DNA from: Paracoccaceae bacterium
GTDB taxonomy: Bacteria > Pseudomonadota > Alphaproteobacteria > Rhodobacterales > Rhodobacteraceae
Assembly (NCBI GenBank): GCA_014879735.1
Contig: JACSRN010000132.1
Span: 1-64,000 of the forward strand
Direction: 5' to 3'
DNA length: 64,000 nucleotides
Shown here: piece after piece, positions 1 through 8,994 of the stretch
Numbering within the stretch: the first letter of the stretch is position 1
How the letters are laid out: each line of letters begins with the position of its first letter
The notes under the pieces: generated by a model
The model's input: only the letters and a program-made list of their open reading frames with translations
Told to the model about the DNA's origin: nothing
Databases searched by the model: none
Translations under genes and position numbers: made by a program

Positions 1-281
1 CCCGCCTTCCAGCGCCCCGTCCGCTTCGGTGAGGCGGTATTTACGGATGCACCAATCCCTCCGCAAGGGCCTGTGCTACGATTTTCCGATTTTTCTTCGA
101 TATTTTCTGAAATGTGCGTAATTTCAGTAGCTTACGTTTTACAGTTTCTGCGTGTTTTTCTGACGCCCCGACTCGCTATTCCGCCCAGCTGAAAGAAAAT
201 TTCGCGAAGCACCCGGGTTTGCGCAAGGAAATCGACGCCGCAGGCGAATCTCCGGCCGAACACCCGAGTCGCCCGGGCGAT
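1..281. other. Intergenic region, possible 5' end of an off-window minus gene
   Basis: No gene can be assigned with confidence. Bases 80-150 are distinctly AT-rich against the rest of the window and read like a promoter. On the minus strand a GGAGGG purine run lies at about 57-62, and two reading frames stay open from there to the window edge. Neither has a convincing start codon, so I cannot say which is coding. The listed plus-strand ORF from 114 is mainly antisense to msrQ. Confidence 0.35.
107..127. promoter_or_regulatory. Perfect 7-bp inverted repeat, operator-like
   Basis: CTGAAAT and ATTTCAG flank a 7-base spacer (GTGCGTA) inside the only AT-rich patch near the left edge. The arms are perfect, and the 21-bp size suits a dimeric regulator. 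The hairpin lacks a following T-run, so a terminator is less likely. The regulator is unknown. Confidence 0.35.
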
Positions 282-884
282 TCACCCCTGCATGACGCGA
301 CGCGGCCGGAATCGCAGCACCAGAAGCGCCGTCGCTGCCCCGGCCCAGATCCAGCCCTCGCCGGTGATCACCTTCATTTGCCAGAGATAGTGCACCATTC
401 CGAGACCGACGGCCGGGTAGACCAGCCGGTGCAGCCGCCGCCAGCCCGGCCCCAGCCGCCGGACCGCCGCATCATTCGAGGTCAGCGCCAGTGGGATCAG
501 CAGCACGAAGGCGGTGATGCCGAACAGCAGGTAGGGCCGCTTCACCAGATCTACAGCCGCCTGAGACCATAGAAGCCCCATGTCGAGCCAGAGCCAGGCT
601 ACAAGATGCAGCGCGACATAGAAGAAGCCGAGAAGGCCCACCGCGCGGCGGAAGCGCAGCAGGTTCAAGCCCGCAAGGCGGCGCAACGGGGTGATCGCCA
701 GGCCGCCGAGCAGAAACCACAGGGCGATCTTGCCCAGCCGATGCTCGATCTCCCTCACCGGATCGACGCCGAGGCCGCCGGTCAGCATCAGCCAGACGAT
801 CCAGGCCAGCGGCAAAAGCCCGGCAAGGTAGACGGTCCAGCCCGGCACGCGCCGCAGCGTGCGGTTCAGCCTATCGAGCAACAT
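282..884 (-). CDS. msrQ: MsrQ, haem-binding membrane subunit of methionine sulfoxide reductase MsrPQ
   Basis: This is a 200-residue integral membrane protein that passes electrons from the respiratory or flavin pool across the inner membrane to periplasmic MsrP. It is almost entirely hydrophobic, with about five to six predicted helices. It carries the family's histidines in the segments ALHLVAWLWLD (about residue 90) and RRLHRLVYPAVG followed by MVHYLW (residues 150-170), which bind b-type haem. Its ATG overlaps the stop of msrP (TGATG), so the two are translationally coupled and msrP is first. The length is normal for the family. Confidence 0.93.
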   Translation of the reverse strand: MLLDRLNRTLRRVPGWTVYLAGLLPLAWIVWLMLTGGLGVDPVREIEHRLGKIALWFLLGGLAITPLRRLAGLNLLRFRRAVGLLGFFYVALHLVAWLWLDMGLLWSQAAVDLVKRPYLLFGITAFVLLIPLALTSNDAAVRRLGPGWRRLHRLVYPAVGLGMVHYLWQMKVITGEGWIWAGAATALLVLRFRPRRVMQG

Positions 885-1795
885 CAGTAGTTGGTCCGCA
901 GATCCATGCCGGAATAGAGACCGGCCACCTGGTCGGCATAGCCGTTGAACATCAGCGTCTCTTCACGACCAGCGAAAAGGCCGCCCCCGATCCGCCGCTC
1001 GGTCGCCTGGCTCCAGCGCGGATGATCGACCGTCGGGTTCACATTGGCGTAAAAGCCGTATTCCTGCGGCTGCAGCAGGTTCCATGTCGTCGGCGGCTGC
1101 TGCTCGGTCAGCGTGATCTTCACGATGCTCTTGATCGACTTGAACCCGTATTTCCATGGCACCACCAGCCGGATCGGCGCGCCATTCGGCCGGGGCAGAT
1201 CCTCGCCGTAAAGACCCGTGGCCAGTATCGTCAGCGGATGCATCGCCTCGTCCAGTCGCAGCCCCTCGACATAGGGCCAGTCGATGCTCCGGCCGTTCTG
1301 GCCTGGCATCTCTTCGGGGCGCAGGAGCGTCTGGAACGCGACATGTTTCGCGCCGGGCTTCACGCCCACCCGGTCCAGCAGGCCGGAAAGCTGAAAGCCG
1401 ATCCAGGGGATGACCATCGACCAGGCCTCGACGCAGCGAAGCCGGTAGATGCGCTCCTCCAGCGGCTGACCCTTCATCACATCGGCCAGATCATAGGTGC
1501 CGGGACGTTCGACCAGGCCGCCGATCTCGACCGACCAGGGATCGAGGGTCAGGTTGCCGGACAGGGCCGCGGCATCGCCCTTGTCCCAGCCGAATTCGTA
1601 GAAGTTGTTGTAGCTGGTAATCTCTTCGAGCGTATTCGGCGTCTCATCGGTGGAGAATGCACTGGGATTGGCCTTGATCCTTGCCAACGCAGGCATGCCG
1701 GCTGCAGCCAGCGCTCCGGTCATCAGCGCCCGCCGATTCAGCCAGGCAGCCTTCGGCGTCACCTCCGACCATTTCAGATCCGGTTTCCATGCCAT
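884..1795 (-). CDS. msrP: MsrP, periplasmic molybdopterin methionine sulfoxide reductase catalytic subunit
   Basis: This is the molybdoenzyme that reduces both diastereomers of protein-bound methionine sulfoxide in the periplasm, using electrons from MsrQ. The start at 1795 is chosen because GGAGGAG lies just upstream; the longer ORF to 2152 adds low-complexity residues with no homology. The product is 303 residues. A twin-arginine signal (NRRALMTG followed by an Ala-rich stretch) is at about residues 20-35, as expected for a cofactor-loaded Tat substrate. The molybdenum-ligand cysteine lies in [11 protein letters not shown] (about residue 145). The C-terminal part has the usual ANVNP and RWSQATER segments. 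A mobA gene at the other end of the window belongs to the same cofactor pathway but is unlinked. Confidence 0.94.
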   Translation of the reverse strand: MAWKPDLKWSEVTPKAAWLNRRALMTGALAAAGMPALARIKANPSAFSTDETPNTLEEITSYNNFYEFGWDKGDAAALSGNLTLDPWSVEIGGLVERPGTYDLADVMKGQPLEERIYRLRCVEAWSMVIPWIGFQLSGLLDRVGVKPGAKHVAFQTLLRPEEMPGQNGRSIDWPYVEGLRLDEAMHPLTILATGLYGEDLPRPNGAPIRLVVPWKYGFKSIKSIVKITLTEQQPPTTWNLLQPQEYGFYANVNPTVDHPRWSQATERRIGGGLFAGREETLMFNGYADQVAGLYSGMDLRTNY

Positions 1796-2211
1796 GCTGC
1801 GCTCCTCCGGCTTGTCGCATTGTTGATCACAGTACGGCTCGGCGCAGCAAAACGTTTCATCACGCTGTGGTGAAGGGGTGATGGCGGCGCAAAACGGACA
1901 TTTGCAGATCGAATGGAGGCCAGCCCCGCGTTGCAGCTTGCACTGGTGGAAAAGCGGGGGATGGGCAGGCCCGTCTTTCCCGGCTTTACCCATGGAAGAT
2001 CCCGGCATCGGTGGACGGCAAGACCCCGACCATGGCAGAGGACCCTGAAAATACGGGCGGCCTTGCCGCCATCGAAGCCGGGCCGGTGCGGCGGGAAGAC
2101 CACGGCAAGCGGGTGGAGATCGCCACCCAGGCGCCGGTGCCGTGCCAGCCAATGGGCGAGACGACGGGCCGCCCGAATGAAGAAGGGGGCCTTCCGGCCC
2201 CCCTCTGAAGC
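1796..2211. other. Intergenic region between msrP and clpB
   Basis: The 416 bases hold the ribosome-binding site and presumably the promoter of msrPQ, plus the clpB terminator at 2185-2202. Several overlapping ORFs appear in the track, but none has a plausible ribosome-binding site or recognisable product. Near 1857-1880 there are short imperfect CATCAC/GTGGTGA repeats of uncertain meaning. Confidence 0.5.
2185..2202 (-). terminator. Rho-independent terminator of clpB
   Basis: Read on the minus strand, GGGGGCC-GGAA-GGCCCCC forms a 7-bp GC stem with a GNRA-type tetraloop, followed by TTCTTC. It lies 10 bases past the clpB stop codon. Confidence 0.75.
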
Positions 2212-4827
2212 TTAATGCACGACGGCCTGCGCCGGGCGTTCGCGTTTGCTGGCGATCACCCTGTCGCCCACGATCAGCCCGTCCGGCCCAGCCGAGACCC
2301 TGACCGTCGAGCCGTCGAGGATATCGCCGGCCAGAAGCATCTCGGCCAGCGGATCCTGCAGCTGGCGCTGGATCACCCGCTTCAGCGGCCGCGCCCCGAA
2401 GACCGGATCGTAGCCTTCGTCGGCAAGCCAGGTCTTGGCCGCATCATCGAGGTCGAGCGTGATCTTCCTTGCCGCCAGCCGCTTTTCCAGCCGCTTCAAC
2501 TGGATCTCGACGATCCCCGCCATATCGGCGCGGTTCAGCCGGTCGAAGATGATCATCTCGTCCAGACGGTTCAGGAACTCCGGGCGGAAGTGATTCCGCA
2601 CCGCTTCCATCACCTGCGCCTTGGCCGCAGTGGCATCGGCGCCGTCCGGCAACTCGCTCAGCGCCCGGGCGCCCAGGTTCGACGTCAGGATGATCAGCGT
2701 CTGCTTGAAATCCACCTTGTGACCCTGACCATCGGTCAGAATACCATCGTCGAGAACCTGCAGCAGGACGTTGAACACATCGGGGTGGGCCTTCTCCACC
2801 TCATCGAACAGCACGACCTGATAGGGCCGCCGCCGCACGGCTTCGGTCAGAACGCCACCTTCGTCATAGCCGACATATCCCGGAGGCGCACCGATCAGAC
2901 GGGCGACCGAATGCTTCTCCATGAACTCGGACATGTCGATGCGGACCATCGCATTGTCGTCGTCGAACAGGTATTCGGCCAGTGCCTTGGTCAGTTCGGT
3001 CTTGCCAACGCCGGTGGGTCCGAGAAACAGGAACGAGCCCAGCGGCTTGTTCTCGTCCGAAAGCCCGGCACGGGCGCGCCGCACCGCCTTGGACACCGCC
3101 TCGACCGCCTGTCGCTGGCCGATGACCCGGCGCCCGAGTTCATCTTCCATCCGCAGCAGCTTGTCCTTCTCGCCCTCCAGCATCTTCGAGGTCGGGATGC
3201 CGGTCCAGCGCTCCACCACCTCGGCGATCTGCTCGGGGCGGACGGATTCCGAAACCAGCGCCTGGCCTTCGCGGCCCTCGGCCTCGCCAAGTTGCTTTTC
3301 CAGCGCCGGAATGCGGCCATATTGCAACTCGCCGGCCTTGGCGAAGTTGCCCTCGCGTTTGGCCTGGTCCAGTTCGGCCCGGGCGCGGTCAAGCTGCTCT
3401 TTCAGCTCGCGCGCCTTCTCCAGGCTGTCGCGCTCGGCCTGCCACTTCGCCGTCATCTCGGCGGACTGGTCCTTCAGATCGGCCAGTTCCTTTTCCAGCC
3501 GTTCCAGCCGGTCCTTGCTTGCGGCATCGTCTTCCTTCTTCAGCGCCTCGGCCTCGATCGTCATCTGCAGGATCTGGCGATCCAGCTGATCAAGCTCCTC
3601 GGGCTTCGAATCCACCTCCATGCGCAGCCGGCTGGCGGCCTCGTCCACAAGGTCGATGGCCTTGTCCGGCAGGAACCGGTCGGTGATATAGCGATGCGAA
3701 AGCTGCGCCGCCGCAACCAGCGCCGAATCCGAAATCTTCACCCCGTGATGGAGTTCGTATTTCTCCTTGATCCCGCGCAGGATCGAGATCGTGTCCTCGA
3801 CCGTCGGCTCTTCCACCAAAACGGGCTGGAACCGGCGTGCCAGGGCCGCATCCTTCTCGATATATTTGCGGTATTCGTCCAGCGTGGTCGCGCCGACGCA
3901 ATGCAGCTCGCCCCGGGCAAGCGCAGGCTTAATCAGGTTCGCGGCATCCATCGCCCCATCGGTCTTGCCGGCCCCCACCAGAACGTGAAGCTCGTCGATG
4001 AACAGGATGATCTCACCGGCAGCGGCCTCGATCTCCTTCAGGATCGCCTTCAGGCGTTCCTCGAACTCGCCCCGGTATTTCGCCCCGGCGATCAGCGCGC
4101 CCATGTCCAGCGCCATCAGCTTCTTGTTGCGCAGCGATTCCGGCACGTCGCCATCGATGATGCGCAGCGCCAGGCCCTCGGCGATGGCGGTCTTGCCCAC
4201 GCCGGGCTCCCCGATCAGGACCGGGTTGTTCTTGGTACGGCGGCTCAGCACCTGCATGGTGCGGCGAATCTCTTCGTCGCGGCCGATGATCGGGTCGATC
4301 TTGCCATCCGCCGCCGCCTCGGTCAGGTCGCGGGCGTATTTCTTCAGGGCCTCCATCGTGTCTTCCGACGAGGCGCTGTCGGCCGTCCGGCCCTTCCTTA
4401 TGTCGTTGATCGCCGCATTCAGCCCCTGCGCCGTGACGGCGCCCGCAGTCAGCGCATCCTTGGCGCGGGTGTTCACCAGCGCCAGCGCCGTCAGCAGCCG
4501 CTCCACGGGAACGAAGCTGTCGCCAGCCTTCTTGGCAACCTGTTCGGCCTCGTCCAGAACGCGGACAAGGCTGGGGTCGATATAGGTCTGTCCATCGCCG
4601 CCCGAAACCTTGGGCAGCTTCGCAATCGAGGCGTTGATCGCCTCGTTCACCCGCTCGGGGCTTCCCCCGGCGCGGCGGATCAGGTTCGCGGCAAGCCCCT
4701 GATCGTCATCCATAAGAGCTTTCAGCAAATGATCGGGCAGCACACGCTGGTGGCTTTCCCGCATCGCAATGGTCTGCGCAGCCTGAATGAACCCGCGCGA
4801 CCGCTCCGTGAACTTTTCCATGTTCAT
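2212..4827 (-). CDS. clpB: ClpB, ATP-dependent protein disaggregase
   Basis: This is the cytoplasmic hexameric AAA+ chaperone that, with DnaK, pulls polypeptides out of aggregates after heat stress. The product is 871 residues, the usual ClpB size. In order it has a Clp N-domain (about 1-145), a first AAA+ module with Walker [10 protein letters not shown] (about 205), a long charged coiled-coil M domain (about 400-525) that separates ClpB from ClpA and ClpC, and a second AAA+ module with Walker [10 protein letters not shown] (about 605). The start at 4827 (MNMEKF) has AAGGAG seven bases upstream; the extra 244 residues in the ORF track are antisense noise. It is transcribed alone, from a likely RpoH promoter, and ends at the hairpin at 2185. 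Confidence 0.98.
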   Translation of the reverse strand: MNMEKFTERSRGFIQAAQTIAMRESHQRVLPDHLLKALMDDDQGLAANLIRRAGGSPERVNEAINASIAKLPKVSGGDGQTYIDPSLVRVLDEAEQVAKKAGDSFVPVERLLTALALVNTRAKDALTAGAVTAQGLNAAINDIRKGRTADSASSEDTMEALKKYARDLTEAAADGKIDPIIGRDEEIRRTMQVLSRRTKNNPVLIGEPGVGKTAIAEGLALRIIDGDVPESLRNKKLMALDMGALIAGAKYRGEFEERLKAILKEIEAAAGEIILFIDELHVLVGAGKTDGAMDAANLIKPALARGELHCVGATTLDEYRKYIEKDAALARRFQPVLVEEPTVEDTISILRGIKEKYELHHGVKISDSALVAAAQLSHRYITDRFLPDKAIDLVDEAASRLRMEVDSKPEELDQLDRQILQMTIEAEALKKEDDAASKDRLERLEKELADLKDQSAEMTAKWQAERDSLEKARELKEQLDRARAELDQAKREGNFAKAGELQYGRIPALEKQLGEAEGREGQALVSESVRPEQIAEVVERWTGIPTSKMLEGEKDKLLRMEDELGRRVIGQRQAVEAVSKAVRRARAGLSDENKPLGSFLFLGPTGVGKTELTKALAEYLFDDDNAMVRIDMSEFMEKHSVARLIGAPPGYVGYDEGGVLTEAVRRRPYQVVLFDEVEKAHPDVFNVLLQVLDDGILTDGQGHKVDFKQTLIILTSNLGARALSELPDGADATAAKAQVMEAVRNHFRPEFLNRLDEMIIFDRLNRADMAGIVEIQLKRLEKRLAARKITLDLDDAAKTWLADEGYDPVFGARPLKRVIQRQLQDPLAEMLLAGDILDGSTVRVSAGPDGLIVGDRVIASKRERPAQAVVH

Positions 4828-4900
4828 CGGTCGTCTCCTTTTCTCAAGCACCACCTGGCGGACGCCCTGAAAAGGCGCATCCGCATCGGCCTTTGCGCTA

Positions 4901-4929
4901 ATCTGGGGCGTTGCGCCGCACGGTTCAAT
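4901..4929 (-). promoter_or_regulatory. Putative RpoH (heat-shock sigma) promoter of clpB
   Basis: On the minus strand, ATTGAAC-N14-CCCCAGAT closely matches the sigma-32 consensus CTTGAAA-N13-15-CCCCATNT. It is placed so that transcription would start about 65-70 bases before the clpB ATG. A heat-shock promoter is expected for clpB in proteobacteria. The match is read directly; activity is inferred. Confidence 0.6.
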
Positions 4930-5087
4930 CCCCGTGCCGCGACAGCATGCAAATTTCCCGGCCCGGGCCAGTGGTCGGAATTCCGCCGATTCCGGCACCT
5001 GGCACCGGCGGCAATCCCCGTACCGGCTGCACACCCCGTTGCGCCCGCGCCGGCAGTTCCCCACCCTGCCGCCAAAAGGAACACCGC

Positions 5088-5540
5088 ATGGCTGAAACAC
5101 TGGAACCGATCCTGCCCCAAGTCCCCGTCGAGGAGATCGCCGTCCATATCGGACGGGCCGGTCTGTGCATGGGGGACGAGGCGCGCGCCGCCGTCCTGCC
5201 CGATGGGCGAGTGGGCGTCTTCGCCCGCGTCCGCCGGCCATTTCTCGGGCTGTTTCCCATGCGGCGCGAAGGCTATCTCGGCCATTTCGGCCCGATGGCC
5301 TCGCAGATCCTGGCGCCGGCGCTGACCGAGGGCGTGCCGCTGCGCCTGCGGATCGTGGTCCTGACACCCGAACACCTGGCGACCGCGGGGCCTCCGGAAA
5401 TCTTCGTCTCGGTCTGGGGCGTCTCGCGGCAGATGGCGCCCTATCTCGCGGATCCCGGCCTCTATGTCTCGGCGCCGGCAGAACCCGACAACACGCCTGG
5501 CGCCAGCACGGTCCGGCTGGACCCGGCCTATGGTTCGTAG
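5088..5540 (+). CDS. Hypothetical protein, 150 aa, possibly HIRAN-like
   Basis: I do not recognise this protein. The ATG at 5088 has AAAAGGA seven bases upstream; longer in-frame starts lack a ribosome-binding site. It has no signal peptide or membrane helix, so it is probably cytoplasmic. The middle (about residues 30-95) has small beta-type segments with a charged-aliphatic pattern, including [20 protein letters not shown] and LRLRIVVL. This loosely recalls HIRAN-type domains, but the resemblance is weak and I would not rely on it. It is divergent from clpB and its 3' end overlaps the convergent beta-propeller gene by 13 bases. Confidence 0.7.
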   Translation: MAETLEPILPQVPVEEIAVHIGRAGLCMGDEARAAVLPDGRVGVFARVRRPFLGLFPMRREGYLGHFGPMASQILAPALTEGVPLRLRIVVLTPEHLATAGPPEIFVSVWGVSRQMAPYLADPGLYVSAPAEPDNTPGASTVRLDPAYGS

Positions 5541-6355
5541 CGGAAACAGGCGAAAGCATGCCCGTCCGGCGCCCAGTTCGGCACGTTCATCGTGCCCTGG
5601 CCGCCGGTGAACTCCCGGATCACCCGCCGCGCGGCGCCCTCGGGCGAAGACAGCACCAAATGCACCGGCAGATCCGCCGGATGCCCCTCCGTCCCCGGCG
5701 GATAGGACAGATATACCAGCCAGCGCCCGCAGGGCGAGGGATGCGGGAACCAGTTCACCCTGTCATCGGCGAACAGCTGGCGCTGGTCCGAACCGTCGGC
5801 CTGCATCACCCAGATCTGCGCATGCCCGCCGCGGTCGCAGTTCCAGTAGATCCTCCGCCCGTCATGGCTGAAATCCGGCCCGTCGGAATGACCCTCGCCC
5901 CAGGTCAGCCGCTTCTCCTCGCCCCCCGCAACGGCACGGACGAAGATGTCGACCATCCGTTTCTCGTCGCGCACCCCGGGATAGGCCATCCAGATCCCGT
6001 CGGCCGAGATCGCATGCCACCAGCTGGGTGGCCGGGTCGAAATCCGTTCCGGCTCCCCCCCCGCCACCGGGATGCGATAGATCTGCGACCCCTGCCCCTC
6101 GTGATGGCCCGACAGGATGATCCACCGACCATCCGGCGTGATGCCATGATCGTTGTTGCAGCGCGTCGCCGCCCCGGTCTCCACCGGCTCCAGCCGCGGC
6201 CGGTCCAGCGGCACCCGGTAAAGCCGCCCGGCCGCATTCACCAGCAGCCAGCCACCGCAGGGCGACCAGTTCGGCGCCTCGACCCGACCATCAACCCGCA
6301 GGATCTCGCGCACGGAGCCCGTGGCCACCTCGAAGGTCTCGAGAATGGAAATCAC
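5528..6355 (-). CDS. TolB-like beta-propeller protein (PD40/WD40-like repeats)
   Basis: The 275-residue protein is built of about five to six repeats of the PD40 type, each with a core such as [40 protein letters not shown] or [11 protein letters not shown], followed by a strand like [15 protein letters not shown]. This predicts a TolB-like propeller. Unlike TolB it has no signal peptide and no N-terminal alpha/beta domain, so it is probably cytoplasmic. The ligand is unknown. The start is GTG at 6355, overlapping the stop of the upstream gene by four bases (GTGA), so the pair is translationally coupled and probably works together. Confidence 0.85.
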   Translation of the reverse strand: MISILETFEVATGSVREILRVDGRVEAPNWSPCGGWLLVNAAGRLYRVPLDRPRLEPVETGAATRCNNDHGITPDGRWIILSGHHEGQGSQIYRIPVAGGEPERISTRPPSWWHAISADGIWMAYPGVRDEKRMVDIFVRAVAGGEEKRLTWGEGHSDGPDFSHDGRRIYWNCDRGGHAQIWVMQADGSDQRQLFADDRVNWFPHPSPCGRWLVYLSYPPGTEGHPADLPVHLVLSSPEGAARRVIREFTGGQGTMNVPNWAPDGHAFACFRYEP

Positions 6356-7125
6356 TCGCGCACCTTGGGCGTGACCAGCTTCTTCGGCCGCAACCGCTCG
6401 GCCGCCTTGAACAGGCCGAAGGTCTGGTTCACATAGTTTACTGCACCGCCGATCTGCTCCAGATAGGTCGCCAGTTCCGGCGTCCGCTCGACCTCGATCA
6501 CCTGCAGCGGACGCGAGGGATCCATCCCCTCGAACTGGGCATAGAACAGCGGCTCGCCCCGGCGCAGCACGATGTCCTTCTGCGGCTCATGCCATTCGAA
6601 GGCCCACATCAGCGGCCGCGGCCAGACCGAAACCGGAAACCGCCCGCCAAAGATGGTGCCCGGCAGGGGATCGGGCCGATAATGCATGAAGGGCGACAGC
6701 TGGGTGACATAGACCAGCTCATCGGCAACAAAGCAGTACGGCGTGATCAGCTGGATCGTCGGCCGGTCGGGATAGCGCCATTCCGCCTCGCTCACCAGCG
6801 TCAGCACCTCGTTCAGCTTGTTCGACCGGATCGGGCTGGCCGTGCCCAGCCGGTTCACCAGCACCGGCTTGCCCTTCTCGTCGCGCGAAAAGCCGATCTG
6901 CATGTCGAAGGGCGCCTTCACCATGAAATAGCGGCTTTCGAGCTGGATCACCCCGGGACAGCGGCTGGCGCTCTTGGCATGCGTCCGGTTGGTCTGCCGC
7001 ACGCTCACCCGCTCGGGCGGATCGTAAAGCACGGCATTCTTGTCCGTGGTCAGGAACCAGCCCACCTGGATCGGCCCGGATCCCGGGCCTTCCTCGGGTC
7101 GCTCGACTGTGACGGTGATATCCAT
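6352..7125 (-). CDS. Conserved hypothetical protein, 257 aa
   Basis: I do not recognise the family. The start at 7125 (MDITVTVERP) has a GAGAGG ribosome-binding site; the ORF-track extension to 7341 runs over the REP-like element upstream of pyrF and is not believable. The product is soluble, rich in aromatic residues and proline (for example SPFMHYRPDPLPG, WPRPLMWAFEWHEP), with no signal peptide or membrane helix. Its C-terminus turns basic (RPKKLVTPK). It is coupled to the downstream beta-propeller gene by a four-base overlap. Confidence 0.75.
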   Translation of the reverse strand: MDITVTVERPEEGPGSGPIQVGWFLTTDKNAVLYDPPERVSVRQTNRTHAKSASRCPGVIQLESRYFMVKAPFDMQIGFSRDEKGKPVLVNRLGTASPIRSNKLNEVLTLVSEAEWRYPDRPTIQLITPYCFVADELVYVTQLSPFMHYRPDPLPGTIFGGRFPVSVWPRPLMWAFEWHEPQKDIVLRRGEPLFYAQFEGMDPSRPLQVIEVERTPELATYLEQIGGAVNYVNQTFGLFKAAERLRPKKLVTPKVRE

Positions 7126-7209
7126 GGCGGACCTCTCGGGTTTTCCGCCAGAGAATCCCCCTTCACCCGCCCTGTCAATCGCGCCGCCAACCGGCTTTGG
7201 CCCTTGCGT

Positions 7210-7257
7210 CTTCTTCTCTGCAAAAATATCCCGGGGACCGGGGCAGCGCCCCGGGGG
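7210..7257. repeat. REP-like intergenic element, copy 1
   Basis: CTTCTTCTCTGCAAAAATA followed by TCCC leads into a perfect stem, CCGGGGC-AGC-GCCCCGG (7238-7254). The same layout occurs in inverse orientation at 61662-61700, where the minus strand reads CTTCCTCTTGATCCAAATAC followed by CCCCC and a GC hairpin. It lies upstream of pyrF, outside any coding region. Confidence 0.6.
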
Positions 7258-7303
7258 CCGGCCCACCCGCGGCACGCTCCCCCTGCCGGACCCGGAGACC
7301 CCG

Positions 7304-7996
7304 ATGGATGACCGCCTGATCGTTGCACTCGACCTGCCCAATGCGGTGCAGGGTCTCGACCTGGCCCATCGGCTGGGCGATGCCGTCGATTTCTACAAGA
7401 TCGGTCTTGGCATGCTGACCGGCGGCGGCCTGGCACTTGCCAATGAACTGAAGCAGGAGCGGGGCAAGCGCATCTTCCTCGACATGAAATTCTTCGACAT
7501 CGGCGCCACGGTCGAAGCGGCGGTTCGCGGCATAGCACGATACGACCTCGACTTCCTGACCGTGCATGGCGATCCGCAGGTGGTGCGCGCGGCGCAGGAG
7601 GGAAAGCGTGGCACGGGGTTGAAGATCCTTGCCGTCACCGTACTTACCTCGGTTGACCGGGCCGATCTCGACGCGGCCATGATCGTGCCGGGCGATATCC
7701 ACGACATCACCGTCGAACGCGCCGCCCGGGCGCTCGCCGCGGGCGCCGATGGCGTGATCGCCAGCCCGCAGGAAGCGGCCCGCATCCGCGCCCTGCCCGA
7801 GGCGACGGGAAAGCTGATCGTAACCCCCGGGGTACGCCCTGCAGGCGCCGCGACCGGCGACCAGAAGCGCATCGCCACGCCGGCCCAAGCGCTGGCCGAT
7901 GGCGCGGACCATATCGTCGTCGGCCGCCCGGTCTGGGCCGCCGCCGATCCGGCCGCCGCCGCCCGCGCCATCCTGGCCGGGCTGCCGCCGCGCTAA
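7304..7996 (+). CDS. pyrF: Orotidine-5'-phosphate decarboxylase
   Basis: This enzyme decarboxylates OMP to UMP, the last step of pyrimidine biosynthesis. The 230-residue TIM-barrel has the N-terminal strand LIVALDLPN, the substrate-binding lysine in FYKIGLG (about 29) and the catalytic Asp-Lys-x-x-Asp array in FLDMKFFDI (about 60), where the second aspartate comes from the neighbouring subunit. The phosphate-binding end VTPGVRP and GADHIVVGRPVW (about 205) is intact. The ATG at 7304 was chosen from homology to the family's start; the longer ORF runs back into the adjacent minus-strand gene. It converges with azlD with a four-base overlap. Confidence 0.96.
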   Translation: MDDRLIVALDLPNAVQGLDLAHRLGDAVDFYKIGLGMLTGGGLALANELKQERGKRIFLDMKFFDIGATVEAAVRGIARYDLDFLTVHGDPQVVRAAQEGKRGTGLKILAVTVLTSVDRADLDAAMIVPGDIHDITVERAARALAAGADGVIASPQEAARIRALPEATGKLIVTPGVRPAGAATGDQKRIATPAQALADGADHIVVGRPVWAAADPAAAARAILAGLPPR

Positions 7997-8289
7997 ATCC
8001 CCAGCGCACGCAAACCCGCCGCCACGGCCACCCCGGCCACGGCTGCGGCCACGTCGTTGCGGGTCAGCGCGGTCAGCGCGACGGCCGCCCCCAGCGCCAG
8101 CGCCTCGACCAGCCCGCCCGCGGCCAGCGCCATGGCGGTGATCCCCGACATCACCGCCAACGGCGTTGCCCGCAGCGCGGCATCCAGCCGCGGCGAGGCC
8201 GGCAGGAAGCGCATCGCCAGATAGCCGGCAAAGCGGCAGGTCAGCGCCGCCAGCCCGGCAACCAGCATCAATTGCCACAGCGGCGGCAT
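7993..8289 (-). CDS. azlD: AzlD family small membrane protein
   Basis: This 98-residue protein with three to four hydrophobic helices is the small partner of AzlC in a two-component branched-chain amino acid exporter of the inner membrane. Family features include RFAGYLAMRFLP near the start and ALTRNDVAAAVAGVAVA near the end. The longer frame in the ORF track is wrong: the ATG at 8289 overlaps the azlC stop in the arrangement TGATG, which fixes the start. Confidence 0.9.
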   Translation of the reverse strand: MPPLWQLMLVAGLAALTCRFAGYLAMRFLPASPRLDAALRATPLAVMSGITAMALAAGGLVEALALGAAVALTALTRNDVAAAVAGVAVAAGLRALGI

Positions 8290-8993
8290 CAGGCCTTGCC
8301 CGCGGGCCGCACGGTCAGCGCCGCAACGACCGCACCGGCCACGCCGGCACCAACGATGCCCCAGGCATGTCCGGCCTGTTGCGCCACCACCAGCGCTGCC
8401 GCGGCGCCCACGGCAACCGGGACCAGCGCCGCGCGGCTGCGCACCATCACCGTCATCATCGAGGCCGCGAAGGCCGGCAGCATCAGATCGGCGCCCAGGG
8501 CCCGGGGGTCGGGCAACACGCTGCCGAAGACCGCCCCGATCAGCGTGCCGGTCAGCCAGCCCGTCATCAGCAGCACGCCGGTTCCCGCCAGATAGGCGCG
8601 GTCTTCCTCGCCCTTCTCGGCCGCGCGCATCGTCGCGATCCAGTTGGCATCGCCCAGCAGCAGCAGGCTGGGCAAGGCGCGCGACGGCCCCGCCGCCGAC
8701 AGCCAGGGCCGCAGCGTGGCCCCGAACAGAAGGTAGCGCGCGTTGATCACCAGAACCGTCGCCGCCGCCGTCCACAGCGTCGCCGTTCCACCCTGCATCA
8801 GACTGACCAGCGCCAGTTGCGCCGAGCCGGAAAAGATCGTGACACTCATCCCCAATGCAGTGGCCCAGCCGATCTGGACCTGCGCCGCCACCATCCCGAA
8901 GGCCAGCCCATAGATCAGAATCGGAAAGCTCAGCGCCAGCCCCATGCGCAGGCCGCGGCGAAACCCGGCCCAGGTGAAGGGCGCGCGGGTCAC
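8289..8993 (-). CDS. azlC: AzlC family branched-chain amino acid exporter subunit
   Basis: The product is 234 residues with about six to seven membrane helices. The family segments FPILIYGLAFGMVAAQ, FSGSAQLALVSL and NARYLLFGATLRPWL are present. With AzlD it exports branched-chain amino acids or analogues. The start is GTG at 8993, two bases downstream of the stop of the aminotransferase gene, so it is part of the minus-strand operon epimerase / frameshifted gene / D-aminotransferase / azlC / azlD. The context hints that the exported compound may be a product of that pathway; that is inference. Confidence 0.93.
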   Translation of the reverse strand: MTRAPFTWAGFRRGLRMGLALSFPILIYGLAFGMVAAQVQIGWATALGMSVTIFSGSAQLALVSLMQGGTATLWTAAATVLVINARYLLFGATLRPWLSAAGPSRALPSLLLLGDANWIATMRAAEKGEEDRAYLAGTGVLLMTGWLTGTLIGAVFGSVLPDPRALGADLMLPAFAASMMTVMVRSRAALVPVAVGAAAALVVAQQAGHAWGIVGAGVAGAVVAALTVRPAGKA

Positions 8994-8994
8994 G

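Noticed and set aside
1774-2208. Overlapping ORFs between msrP and clpB
   Set aside because: They lack ribosome-binding sites, and none resembles a protein; the region reads as promoter plus terminator.
2215-5325. 1036-aa plus-strand ORF
   Set aside because: It is antisense to clpB, whose motifs are complete. Its His/Leu/Arg-rich composition is the mirror of a high-GC gene.
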